This document shows positions 8,641-16,925 of a DNA stretch of 64,000 nt, in pieces; the first letter of the stretch is position 1; every line of letters starts with the position of its first letter. The notes under the pieces were generated by a model. The model searched no databases. It was not told the origin of the DNA and saw only the letters and a list, made by a program, of their open reading frames with translations. The stretch is from NCBI GenBank assembly GCA_018267825.1, contig JAFDXR010000020.1, forward strand, positions 62,001 to 126,000, written 5' to 3'. Made by a program: the position numbers and the translations under genes. The stretch is from Bacteroidota bacterium (lineage in GTDB: Bacteria > Bacteroidota > Bacteroidia > B-17B0 > Aurantibacillaceae).

Positions 8641-9650
8641 TAGGGGATGGATTTGAATACAAAACGTTTTAATAAAAACTCAAGCATCAGGCTGATCAGT
8701 GCACCAATGGCCAGCGGCAAGAAGTGTTCTGCTTTATTGGTGAAACTCTTTTCGCTGATGATGGTTTTTTCAAGCTTGTCAATCTCTGCGTATGTTTTTT
8801 CGAGGCTTTCCTTATCGGTGGCCCGGAAGTATTTTCCGCCGGTCATCTTCGCAATTTGTGTCATTACTTCTTCATCTATCTTCACGTCCACATAGTCGTA
8901 CTCAGGGCTGCCGTCCGGGTTAAGATATACAGGTTGGAGGGCTTTGCCGCGGGTACCAACACCAATGCAATATACGCGGATGCCAAATGTTTTGGCAATT
9001 TCGGCAGCAGTCAGCGGAGCAATTTCACCCACGTTGTTCACCCCGTCGGATACCAGAATAATAACCTTGCTTTTAGCCTTACTGTCTTTGATCCTGGCTA
9101 CAGCATCCGCCAACCCGAGGCCAATTGCTGTTCCGTTATTCAGGCTGCCGGGGTTTATGTCGTTGAACATGTTTTTAATGATCTTATGATCTGTGGTGAG
9201 CGGGCATTGGGTAAATGCTTCACCGCTGAAAATCACAAGGCCTATTTTATCGTTCGGACGGGCATCAATAAAATCTTTAAGTACATCTTTGGCAACTTCG
9301 ATCCGGTTTGGTTTAAAATCTTTTGCCAGCATCGATAATGAAATATCGAGACTCACCACAATGTCAATTCCCTCGGTTTTCACATCTTTCCAGCTGCTGC
9401 GCGATTGCGGGCGGGCAATAGCCAGTATAAGCAGCGATACGGTAATAAGGCGCAATACAAAAAGCACATGCCTGAATTTGGCCTTTAAAGATGACCTGAT
9501 GCCACCAAGCAGGCTGAACGAAGAGAAATTTAATTCACCTTCCTGGGTCCGCCATTTCCAGATGTACCAGGCAATCATGACCGGGACAATGGCAAACAAC
9601 CAGAACCAGTGCTTTTCGGCAAATTGAATATCTTTAAAATAACTGAGCAC
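8640..9650 (-). CDS. batA: BatA: membrane-anchored von Willebrand factor A protein
   Basis: The 336-aa protein has two N-terminal spans (about 14-32 and 61-79), a VWA domain with MIDAS residues D102-I-S104-L-S106, an LVSDGVNNVGEI segment and a C-terminal span near 308-326. It is paralogous to the adjacent BatB, including the MLA(K/Q)D..PNR(I/L)E stretch after the MIDAS. The spacing to the upstream gene is 2 bp, and it overlaps batB by 1 bp. It is thought to form a complex with BatB and the TPR proteins at the inner membrane. Confidence 0.9.
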   Translation of the reverse strand: MLSYFKDIQFAEKHWFWLFAIVPVMIAWYIWKWRTQEGELNFSSFSLLGGIRSSLKAKFRHVLFVLRLITVSLLILAIARPQSRSSWKDVKTEGIDIVVSLDISLSMLAKDFKPNRIEVAKDVLKDFIDARPNDKIGLVIFSGEAFTQCPLTTDHKIIKNMFNDINPGSLNNGTAIGLGLADAVARIKDSKAKSKVIILVSDGVNNVGEIAPLTAAEIAKTFGIRVYCIGVGTRGKALQPVYLNPDGSPEYDYVDVKIDEEVMTQIAKMTGGKYFRATDKESLEKTYAEIDKLEKTIISEKSFTNKAEHFLPLAIGALISLMLEFLLKRFVFKSIP

Positions 9651-9652
9651 GT

Positions 9653-10639
9653 TTAGTTGTTTGTTTGAGATGATGGTTTCTGAATAGCCGGATCGTCCAT
9701 ATCGCGTTTGGTACCATTCACAAAATCAAAGGCATTATTCAGCGTGAGCGTGTGTTCGGCTTCAATAGGTGTTTGTTTGGCAAATTTGGCAAGATCCGAG
9801 AGAGTTAAGAGCTGGCGCAGTTTTTCCTTACTTTCCGAATCCACCACCTGTGAGCGGAACACGTGCAGAATCTCATCCGAAGTTAATTCAAGCGCATTGA
9901 TATGGAAGCGCCCTTCGATGTACTGACGTACTGTATCGGCAATATCCGAATAGTATTCCTTTACTTTCCCTTCCTTCCAGATAGCTTCCTGTTTGATCTT
10001 TTCGAGCGACTCAAGAGCCGGGATATGCGCCGGAATCTTTGGAACATCCGGAACGACGATCTGTTGCTTTTTGTTTTTATTCAAATAGCGGATCACCAGA
10101 ATCAGGATAATGATGAAAGCCAGGATCCCAAGCCCGATATAAGCATAAGGCAAATACCAGCGCCAGTCGAATGGCTCATCAAAAGGAGGCTTGATATCTT
10201 TTATTTTAGTGAGTGTTGAATCTGTCGGCACGGTATGTACTTCCAATAACATGGCTTCTGTATACAATGGCTTGGCAGTATCATTGTTTAAAACGAACTT
10301 AAACGGTGCTATGGCAAAGTATCCCGAATCGAATGCTGTAACCGTAACACGCAGGTGCTGCTGAACAATATTGGGTTTGTTTTTATCCGGAATGGTCGTA
10401 TCCACTTCAGTAACCCCAACCACTTCGAGTTCTTTTCTCGAAAGGGTATCTTCAATTAAAGGCCAGTTGATCTGCAGATTTTTCTGCTCCCTGGCATCAT
10501 AGGTCAGGTAGAGATCAATTTTGGCTTGTTCTCCGATACGTATTTTTCCGGTGTCGAGCACAGCATTTACTGTAACCTGCGCATTTAATCGGGCCAGTCC
10601 AAGGAGTGATAAACATATCAGGAGAATTTTTTTCAGCAT
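9653..10639 (-). CDS. BatD-like/DUF4381-like membrane protein of the Bat operon
   Basis: The 328-aa protein has a signal peptide (about 1-20, ending RLNA), a beta-rich periplasmic domain (21-160) that begins with a BatD-like 'VRIGEQAKIDLYLTY' type strand pattern, one membrane span (about 167-188) and a cytoplasmic helical domain (210-310) containing YYSDIADTVRQYIEGRF and ALELTSDEI. The layout resembles the DUF4381 genes that follow DUF58 genes in MoxR-Bat loci. It is probably a structural partner of BatA/B. No enzyme motif is seen. It sits 2 bp before batA and 16 bp after the DUF58 gene. Confidence 0.65.
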   Translation of the reverse strand: MLKKILLICLSLLGLARLNAQVTVNAVLDTGKIRIGEQAKIDLYLTYDAREQKNLQINWPLIEDTLSRKELEVVGVTEVDTTIPDKNKPNIVQQHLRVTVTAFDSGYFAIAPFKFVLNNDTAKPLYTEAMLLEVHTVPTDSTLTKIKDIKPPFDEPFDWRWYLPYAYIGLGILAFIIILILVIRYLNKNKKQQIVVPDVPKIPAHIPALESLEKIKQEAIWKEGKVKEYYSDIADTVRQYIEGRFHINALELTSDEILHVFRSQVVDSESKEKLRQLLTLSDLAKFAKQTPIEAEHTLTLNNAFDFVNGTKRDMDDPAIQKPSSQTNN

Positions 10640-10655
10640 AAAAGCAGGTTCTGGA

Positions 10656-11522
10656 TTATCTGTTTTTAAATAAGGTCATGAGGGGTTTTATATACCCTTC
10701 GTGTGTATATATGTTTGTATAGTCTACGCCGCTTTTGGTAAACAGATCTTTCAGGGTGGCTTCCAATTTCACCTGGTTCAACTGCATTTGTTTCCGGAAC
10801 GATTTGCTGCCAGTATCTACCCAGACCATTTTGCCGCTTTCATTGTCGCGCAGTTTCACAAGGCCTACATCCGGCAGATTCAATTCGTTTTTGTCGGCAA
10901 TACGCAGTGCAACAAGGTCGTGTTTGCGGTTGGCAATTTTCAGGGCATCCTGGTAATGATGTGTATCCAGGAAATCCGAGATCAGGAACACAATGCTTTT
11001 CTTTTTGATCACATTGGTCATGTACCTTAGCGCCACTTCCAGGTTGGTGCCCGTATTGTCGGGCTTGAAGTCGATCAGCTCGCGGATGATCCGCAGAATG
11101 TGGGTGCGCCCTTTTTTAGGCGGGATGAATTTTTCAATTTTATCACTGAAAAAAATCACCCCGATTTTATCATTGTTTTGAACAGCCGAAAATGAAATAA
11201 CGGCACAGAGTTCTGTAATAAGCTCCTGCTTCAGTTGTTTACTGGTTCCAAAATTTCCGCTGGCACTCACATCCACCATGATCACAACGCTCAGTTCACG
11301 TTCCTCTTCAAACACTTTCACAAAAGGCGAATTAAAACGCGCTGTTACGTTCCAGTCTATCGTGCGTACATCGTCGCCGGGCGTATATTCCCGCACTTCG
11401 CTGAAAGCCATACCGCGCCCTTTAAAGGCAGAGTGATACTCGCCCGAAAAGACCTGACTGCTCAGGCCCCGGGTTTTGATTTCAATCTTTCTGACTTTTT
11501 TTAAAAGTTCGGCTGTATCCAC
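10656..11522 (-). CDS. DUF58 domain protein of the MoxR-Bat operon
   Basis: The 288-aa soluble protein has the DUF58 signature REYTPGDDVRTIDW at residues 44-57, followed by a VWA-like domain with D84-V-S86-A-S88 and an IVFLISDFLD segment. DUF58 proteins are nearly always encoded directly after a MoxR AAA ATPase and are thought to be adaptors or substrates of that ATPase. The gap to moxR is 51 bp, and the 16-bp gap to the next gene supports one operon. Confidence 0.88.
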   Translation of the reverse strand: MDTAELLKKVRKIEIKTRGLSSQVFSGEYHSAFKGRGMAFSEVREYTPGDDVRTIDWNVTARFNSPFVKVFEEERELSVVIMVDVSASGNFGTSKQLKQELITELCAVISFSAVQNNDKIGVIFFSDKIEKFIPPKKGRTHILRIIRELIDFKPDNTGTNLEVALRYMTNVIKKKSIVFLISDFLDTHHYQDALKIANRKHDLVALRIADKNELNLPDVGLVKLRDNESGKMVWVDTGSKSFRKQMQLNQVKLEATLKDLFTKSGVDYTNIYTHEGYIKPLMTLFKNR

Positions 11523-11573
11523 ACTTGAAATATTAAATGAAACGGTTTATTCGGTACGGTTCCTTCGTGGCGA

Positions 11574-12563
11574 CTATGGAACTTCAACGGTATTCAATAC
11601 TTCATTAATGATGTGTTCGGTAGAAATGTTTTCGGCTTCGGCCTCATACGTCAGACCAATACGGTGCCGCATCACATCCGGGCACACGGCCCGAACGTCT
11701 TCCGGAATGACGTATCCTCTGCGTTTAATGAAAGCATAAGCTTTGGCAGCTAATGCCAGGTTAATACTGGCACGTGGCGAACCACCATAAGAAATGAGCG
11801 GAGCAAATTTCTCCAGTTTATATTCTTTAGGGAAGCGGGTTGCAAATACAATGTCTACAATGTAACGCTCGATTTTCTCGTCCATGTATACATCTTTCAC
11901 CACAGCTCTGGCTTTTACAATATCATCGGGTTTTAAAACCACATTGGGTGCAGGCATACCAGTAGGCGATATATTCGAGGCAATAATTCGGCGTTCTTCT
12001 TCTTTGTTTGGATAATTAATCACCACTTTCAGCATAAAACGGTCCATCTGTGCTTCCGGCAGGGGATAGGTACCTTCCTGTTCAACCGGGTTTTGTGTGG
12101 CAAGAACCAGGAATGGATTAGGCAGCTTAAAGGTCTGATCGCCGATGGTAACCTGTTTCTCCTGCATGGCTTCGAGCAGGGCCGACTGAACTTTTGCCGG
12201 GGCACGGTTGATCTCATCAGCCAGTACGAAGTTGGCAAAAATAGGTCCTTTGCGGATGGAGAATTGCTCCTGTTTCTGATTGTAGATTTGTGTACCGATC
12301 AAATCGGCCGGTAATAAATCCGGTGTGAACTGAATTCTGCTGAATTGGCCGTCAACACATTTGGCCAGCGTGTTAATAGCGAGTGTTTTGGCGAGCCCTG
12401 GAACACCCTCCAGTAAGATGTGCCCATTGCTGAGCAACCCGATCAGGAGACGGTCTACCATGTGCTTTTGCCCCACAATCACTTTGTCCATCTCAATTGT
12501 GAGCAGGTCAACGAATGCACTTTCACGCTGAATACGCTCATTCAGCTCTTTAATATCTACCAT
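11574..12563 (-). CDS. MoxR-family AAA ATPase, first gene of the Bat operon
   Basis: The 329-aa protein has a Walker A at 53-60 (GVPGLAKT), a Walker B with FVLADEINRAPAKVQ, sensor-1 region ATQNPVEQEGTYPLPEAQMDRF (quoted in part, GTYPLPEAQ and DRF being typical MoxR) and a sensor-2 GGSPRASINL. MoxR ATPases act as chaperones that assemble or load metals into VWA-containing complexes. It heads an operon of eight genes on the minus strand. A -7 promoter element lies at 12590-12597, and a palindrome lies further upstream at 12619. Confidence 0.93.
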   Translation of the reverse strand: MVDIKELNERIQRESAFVDLLTIEMDKVIVGQKHMVDRLLIGLLSNGHILLEGVPGLAKTLAINTLAKCVDGQFSRIQFTPDLLPADLIGTQIYNQKQEQFSIRKGPIFANFVLADEINRAPAKVQSALLEAMQEKQVTIGDQTFKLPNPFLVLATQNPVEQEGTYPLPEAQMDRFMLKVVINYPNKEEERRIIASNISPTGMPAPNVVLKPDDIVKARAVVKDVYMDEKIERYIVDIVFATRFPKEYKLEKFAPLISYGGSPRASINLALAAKAYAFIKRRGYVIPEDVRAVCPDVMRHRIGLTYEAEAENISTEHIINEVLNTVEVP

Positions 12564-12589
12564 AAGAAAATAATTATAAACAACGTCGA

Positions 12590-12597
12590 CAAAGTTA
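12590..12597 (-). promoter_or_regulatory. Candidate -7 element for the moxR-bat operon
   Basis: The plus-strand CAAAGTTA reads TAACTTTG on the minus strand, an exact TAnnTTTG. It lies 26 bp before the moxR start. No clear -33 box is seen; the palindrome at 12619-12637 occupies that area. Confidence 0.5.
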
Positions 12598-12804
12598 GCA
12601 TTGACAAGGGTTTTAGCGTTTTAACAGCCTGTTAAAATTTGTTAACCACACAATAGGGTTTAACGATATTTGGGAGGAGTGAAAAAATAGTTAAAACCCC
12701 TTTAATGCCTCTTGCTTCCTTTATTGTGGCTGGAAACCGTGATTTTAAAATGTGTTTCTTCGTTCCGCATTTGCCCTGAATTAGGCTATATGAAAGGCTT
12801 TTCG

Positions 12805-12812
12805 TACTTTTG
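12805..12812 (+). promoter_or_regulatory. Candidate -7 element for the ornithine aminotransferase gene
   Basis: TACTTTTG matches TAnnTTTG exactly, 20 bp before the ATG at 12833. The -33 region is not clear. Confidence 0.45.
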
Positions 12813-12832
12813 GTTATCAAAAATAACTAACG

Positions 12833-14062
12833 ATGATTACCGAAATGAACACAAAAAGCGAACAACTGATCAGCCTGGAAGATAAACACGGAGCCCATAA
12901 TTACCATCCTTTGCCGGTGGTGCTCGAACGGGGTGAAGGTGTTTATGTGTGGGATGTTGAGGGAAAACGTTATTTTGATTTTCTGTCGGCTTATAGTGCG
13001 GTGAACCAGGGACATTGCCACCCACGCATCGTTAAAACCATGGTAGATCAGGCCCAGAAGCTGGCCCTGACCTCGCGTGCATTTTACAACAATGTACTCG
13101 GTGAGTACGAACAATTTATTACCGGTTTATTCGGTTATGATAAAGTATTGCCGATGAATACCGGTGCCGAAGGTGTGGAAACAGCCCTGAAACTGGCCCG
13201 CAAATGGGGATATGAGAAGAAGGGCGTGGCCGAAAATCAGGCGAAAATTATTGTATGTGCCGGTAATTTCCATGGCCGTACCATTTCTATTATTTCTGCC
13301 AGCTCGGATTCCGATTCCCGTGGCGGCTTTGGTCCATATACCCCGGGTTTCATTACCATTCCATACAACAGTACATCGGCATTGGCCGAAGCCCTGAAAG
13401 ATAAAAATGTAGTAGGGTTCATGGTAGAGCCTATACAGGGCGAGGCGGGAGTCATGGTGCCTGATGAAGGCTATCTGCAAACCTGTCAGGCGATGTGTAA
13501 AGATGCAAACGTATTGTTTATAGCTGACGAAATTCAGACCGGGATCGCCCGTACGGGTAAAATGCTGGCCTGCGACCATGAAGGCGTGCGTGCCGATATC
13601 CTGATCCTGGGCAAAGCCCTGAGTGGTGGGATGTATCCGGTGTCAGCGATTCTTGCGGACGATGAAGTGATGTTATGTATCAAACCCGGACAACATGGTT
13701 CTACCTATGGTGGAAACCCGCTCGGTTGTAAAGTTGCCATGACAGCCATGCAGGTTGTTACAGAAGAGAAACTGGCTGAAAATGCCGAAGAAATGGGTAA
13801 AATTCTTCGTGCGGAACTGAAAGCCATTCAATCGGATATACTCACCACAGTGAGAGGCAAAGGCCTGCTCAATGCCATTGTGATCAAAGAAAAAAATGGT
13901 AAAACAGCCTGGGATGTTTGTCTGAAACTGGCAGAAAACGGCCTGCTCGCCAAGCCTACACATGGCGATATCATTCGCTTTGCACCGCCACTGGTTATTA
14001 CAAAAAGCCAGATCATGGAGTGTGCCGCAATTATCCGTAAAACAATCGAATCGTTTTCCTGA
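12833..14062 (+). CDS. rocD: Ornithine--oxo-acid aminotransferase
   Basis: The 409-aa class-III PLP aminotransferase begins with the [22 protein letters not shown] region typical of ornithine transaminase (quoted in part). It has the [19 protein letters not shown] substrate/PLP region, an ADEIQTG motif and the Schiff-base lysine K261 in [11 protein letters not shown]. It converts ornithine and 2-oxoglutarate to glutamate semialdehyde and glutamate, linking arginine and proline metabolism. An alternative ATG at 12845 would shorten it by four residues. It ends 7 bp from the convergent nadE gene, with no terminator between. Confidence 0.93.
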   Translation: MITEMNTKSEQLISLEDKHGAHNYHPLPVVLERGEGVYVWDVEGKRYFDFLSAYSAVNQGHCHPRIVKTMVDQAQKLALTSRAFYNNVLGEYEQFITGLFGYDKVLPMNTGAEGVETALKLARKWGYEKKGVAENQAKIIVCAGNFHGRTISIISASSDSDSRGGFGPYTPGFITIPYNSTSALAEALKDKNVVGFMVEPIQGEAGVMVPDEGYLQTCQAMCKDANVLFIADEIQTGIARTGKMLACDHEGVRADILILGKALSGGMYPVSAILADDEVMLCIKPGQHGSTYGGNPLGCKVAMTAMQVVTEEKLAENAEEMGKILRAELKAIQSDILTTVRGKGLLNAIVIKEKNGKTAWDVCLKLAENGLLAKPTHGDIIRFAPPLVITKSQIMECAAIIRKTIESFS

Positions 14063-14069
14063 TCAGCCT

Positions 14070-14855
14070 TTAATGAAACAGATCCTTCGGGATCAGGCAC
14101 ACTGGAATAGCTTCCATTTTATGTTTATTGGCTTTATGGCGTGTGGTGTATATTTCCATCACGTGTTTCTGATGGGCATTCAGTTCATCCGGTGAACCAT
14201 TCTGTTCGAGGTAGGTCATGGCCCATTCCAGGTCGTCGTAGGTGGCACCGATCTGTTCTTCGTCGGTACGGCCATCTGCAAACAAACCATCGGTAGGGCG
14301 GGCATTCAATATAGAAGGGGTTACGCCTAATTCAGCAGCAAGGCTGTATACCTGCGATTTCATAAGATCAGCAATGGGACTCAGGTCTACACCGCCATCG
14401 CCGTATTTGGTAAAGAATCCAATGCCAAAGTCCTCAATTTTATTGCCTGTTCCGGCCACCAGCAGTTTATAGCGGCAGGCATAGGCATACAGGGTGGTCA
14501 TGCGCAGTCGGGCGCGGGTATTGGCCATCGCCAGGAAATCGTCGGTAACTGTTTTCTCAAAAGTGTTTTCCAGGGATTCAAAAGCGCTTGTCAGGTTGAC
14601 TTCAGCAGAGGATACATTACTGAAATTTTTTTTAAGCCATTCAATATGTTCGCTGCCCCTGTCGAATTCCGCTTTATGCTGGCGGATCGGCATATTCAGA
14701 ACCAGTGTTTTCTTGCCGGTGAGGGCACATAATGTAGAAGTTAAGGCTGAATCAATGCCTCCTGAAATACCGATAACGAAGCCTTCCGTACGGGAATTAT
14801 CGGCATAGGTATTGAGCCAGTTTACAATGTGTTTAATGATTTCCTGTTTGCGCAT
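14070..14855 (-). CDS. nadE: NH3-dependent NAD+ synthetase
   Basis: The 261-aa protein has the PP-loop SGGIDS at 31-36, the NTRARLRMTTLYAYA helix and GTGNKIEDFGIGFFTKYGDGGVDL (partly quoted), which are NadE active-site segments. It lacks the nitrilase-type glutaminase domain, so it uses free ammonia to amidate deamido-NAD. It is transcribed on the minus strand downstream of the barrel gene at 14936, but a strong terminator at 14885-14914 lies between, so it probably has its own promoter just upstream of 14855. Adjacency to gldB is something I recall from gliding flavobacteria. Confidence 0.93.
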   Translation of the reverse strand: MRKQEIIKHIVNWLNTYADNSRTEGFVIGISGGIDSALTSTLCALTGKKTLVLNMPIRQHKAEFDRGSEHIEWLKKNFSNVSSAEVNLTSAFESLENTFEKTVTDDFLAMANTRARLRMTTLYAYACRYKLLVAGTGNKIEDFGIGFFTKYGDGGVDLSPIADLMKSQVYSLAAELGVTPSILNARPTDGLFADGRTDEEQIGATYDDLEWAMTYLEQNGSPDELNAHQKHVMEIYTTRHKANKHKMEAIPVCLIPKDLFH

Positions 14856-14884
14856 GGCTAAAAATAAGACTTTCTTTCAGAAGC

Positions 14885-14914
14885 AAAAAATCCCGGCTTG
14901 TGGCCGGGATTTTT
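14885..14914 (-). terminator. Intrinsic terminator after the PorT-like gene
   Basis: An 11-bp stem (14887-14897 with 14903-14913; aaaatcccggc / gccgggatttt) closes a 5-nt loop. A and T runs on either side make it usable in both directions. On the minus strand it ends the transcript of 14936-15811. Confidence 0.85.
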
Positions 14915-14935
14915 CAATAAGATAAGATGGATGAT

Positions 14936-15811
14936 TTAGAACATGATACCAACATTGATACGGATGGCATTCGCCAGGAGATTTTGTTTTAAATGGGTAA
15001 AGCTCATGGTGCCGTCTGTTGCATTGTAACTTGAATTAGTAACAGCATATTTTGATTCATTACGCATGAGGTTGGTAAAGCTATGGAAATAGTTTACGCT
15101 CAGCATCAATGAGGTACTACCTGCAATACGATATTCTGTACCGATTCCCAGATTCATACCTACCCGCATTGGTATTAAGGTTGCATCGGAACCAATATTG
15201 ATGTTTGAATTCGTACCACTACCTCCAACAGTCGAAGAACCGCTATTGATGTTATACAGGTATTTGTCTTCCGCTTTTGCTTTTAAACGGAAACCAATTT
15301 CGCCACCGAACATACCGAAGTAACGAAAGCCACTGTATTCATTTGTAAGGAGTTTAAGTGATAAGGGAATAGTAAGATAGGTTGTTTTAATTTTACGTTC
15401 CGTAATAGGATAGAAAGCTGTGTTACCGCTACTGTATAAAGATGATTGTTGCATGCCATTTTCTGTTTTCACCAAAGAGCTGTTATTGTCCAGAACGTAA
15501 CCAACGTAATAATTATTCGGATTGGTAGCAGTATAATCGTTGCGGTATTTGATTTTACCGGTTTCAAAATCCCCCCCAATACCTGTGCTGAAATGTACGA
15601 TGTCCGATAATTTGAACTCCGTAATCAAACCGAAACCAAACCCAAAACCGGCACCATTACCTTTGGTATTATTGTCGCCGGATTTAAGCCAGGTCGGCTG
15701 ACCAGCTACTTTTAAACCAAAACGGAATTTCTTATCGAAATTATCATCCTGGGCACGGAAGCTATTGGAAAGAAGTAATAAGCCGGATACTGCGAATAAA
15801 ATTTTTTTCAT
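14936..15811 (-). CDS. PorT-like outer-membrane beta-barrel protein
   Basis: The 291-aa protein has a signal peptide (about 1-20, ending SFRAQ) and alternating amphipathic strands such as FRFGLKVAGQPTWL, YLTIPLSLKLL and MRVGMNLGIGTEYRI, ending in NVGIMF with a terminal Phe as in many barrels inserted by BAM. The pattern fits the PorT family of small outer-membrane barrels. PorT/SprT itself belongs to the type IX secretion system, and divergence from gldB is suggestive, but membership in the strict PorT subfamily cannot be decided here. A minus-strand -7 element lies at 15840-15847. Confidence 0.75.
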   Translation of the reverse strand: MKKILFAVSGLLLLSNSFRAQDDNFDKKFRFGLKVAGQPTWLKSGDNNTKGNGAGFGFGFGLITEFKLSDIVHFSTGIGGDFETGKIKYRNDYTATNPNNYYVGYVLDNNSSLVKTENGMQQSSLYSSGNTAFYPITERKIKTTYLTIPLSLKLLTNEYSGFRYFGMFGGEIGFRLKAKAEDKYLYNINSGSSTVGGSGTNSNINIGSDATLIPMRVGMNLGIGTEYRIAGSTSLMLSVNYFHSFTNLMRNESKYAVTNSSYNATDGTMSFTHLKQNLLANAIRINVGIMF

Positions 15812-15839
15812 TTTTACGTGTATTAAAAAATTAACTTTA

Positions 15840-15847
15840 CAAAATTA
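15840..15847 (-). promoter_or_regulatory. Candidate -7 element for the PorT-like gene
   Basis: The plus-strand CAAAATTA reads TAATTTTG on the minus strand, 28 bp before the start at 15811. The gldB start at 15861 lies only 13 bp away on the other strand. Confidence 0.45.
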
Positions 15848-15860
15848 AACAAATTTGTTT

Positions 15861-16883
15861 ATGCTGCGACGCTGCCTGCCAATTGTAAGTATTTTGTTAA
15901 TAGTAATATTTTACTCCTGTCACCCCGATAAAACCGAGGTCGACACCAGTAAAGTGACGATACCTCCGGTGCAGTTTATGCGCCTCGACAAGGATGTGTT
16001 CTCACTGACACCGGCCAACATCGATGCCCGGACAAAAGAGTACCAGAAAAAATACAAACAGTTTTACAACCGTTATGTATCCAATATTCTCAATAATGGT
16101 GGTGTTGTTGATTCCAGCTACTCCGAAAGCCTGCTTCGTTTTGTGAACGATAAAGACATGAGCGAAGCCTATCGCGAAATCGAAAAAAAATATTCAGACA
16201 ACGATGTGGCACTGATCGGCGAGGCACTCGAAGAACCGGTGAAACGTTTCAAGGCTTTGTTTCCGGCCCGCCGCATCCCGGCCCGTTATGTTACATTTAT
16301 GAGTGGTTTCAATTACAACGTGGTGTATGTCGATTCCACAATTGGTATTGGTCTCGACAAATACCTGGGAGCCGATAATCGTTTTTACAGCATGCTGCAA
16401 TGGCCTCGTTTCCAGGTGCGCCTTATGGACAAACCCTACATTGTGCCCGATGTGGTGCGTGGCTGGATGATTACCGAATTTGATAATTCAGACCCCGTAA
16501 ACAATCTGCTGAATCACATGGTATTTTATGGTAAAATTTATTACCTCTGCGATGTGCTTTTGCCCGATACCGACGATTCACTTAAAATAGGTTATACCAC
16601 GGCCCAGATGAAATACTGCCATGAATACGAGAAGAATCTCTGGGGCTATTTTGTGAAAGATAATCAGCTCTATGAAAACGACCTGAAACTGATTGCGCAA
16701 TATACAACCGATGGGCCCTTTACAGGTGCTATCAGCAAGGAATGCCCACCGCGTATAGCGATGTGGGTGGGCTGGCAGATTGTGAGAGCGTATATGGCCA
16801 ATAACCCGGAAGTAACACCGGAACAACTGATGAAAGAAAAGGACGTTCAAAAAATCCTTTCAAAGTCGAAGTATAAGCCCTGA
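15861..16883 (+). CDS. gldB: Gliding motility lipoprotein GldB-like protein
   Basis: A 340-aa lipoprotein. I chose the ATG at 15861 because it gives a clean lipoprotein signal with Cys20 (IVIFYSC); an in-frame TTG at 15855 is less likely. The body carries GldB landmarks: MRLDKDVFSL near residue 38, a PARYVTFMSGFNYNVVY segment near 138, GIGLDKYLG, an ending of RIAMWVGWQIVRAYM and a final VQKILSKSKYKP. GldB is an essential gliding lipoprotein in Flavobacterium and is often encoded by gldC; here gldC does not follow. The fold recalls zinc peptidases but no HExxH is present. The gene is probably co-transcribed with the flavoprotein gene 42 bp downstream. Confidence 0.85.
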   Translation: MLRRCLPIVSILLIVIFYSCHPDKTEVDTSKVTIPPVQFMRLDKDVFSLTPANIDARTKEYQKKYKQFYNRYVSNILNNGGVVDSSYSESLLRFVNDKDMSEAYREIEKKYSDNDVALIGEALEEPVKRFKALFPARRIPARYVTFMSGFNYNVVYVDSTIGIGLDKYLGADNRFYSMLQWPRFQVRLMDKPYIVPDVVRGWMITEFDNSDPVNNLLNHMVFYGKIYYLCDVLLPDTDDSLKIGYTTAQMKYCHEYEKNLWGYFVKDNQLYENDLKLIAQYTTDGPFTGAISKECPPRIAMWVGWQIVRAYMANNPEVTPEQLMKEKDVQKILSKSKYKP

Positions 16884-16925
16884 GGTTTACACAGCGATTG
16901 AACTATAAAACTGGAATGCACAGCT

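Larger units (their letters stand above)
12564..12832. other. Divergent intergenic region with palindrome and GTTAA repeats
   Basis: This 269-bp gap between moxR (-) and the aminotransferase gene (+) is among the longest in the window. At 12619-12637 it contains TTTTAACAG-C-CTGTTAAAA, a perfect 9-bp inverted repeat around one base. GTTAA/TTAAC half-sites also occur near 12640, 12659 and 12690, and the last two form a near-inverted pair (GGGTTTAAC and GTTAAAACCC). No tRNA or convincing small ORF is seen. The palindrome's distance from the moxR -7 element fits an operator or activator site. Confidence 0.45.

Noticed and set aside
12564-12832. Possible tRNA or small RNA in the longest divergent gap
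   Set aside because: No cloverleaf, acceptor-stem pairing or terminator-bounded structure could be made; only the palindrome and GTTAA repeats stand out.
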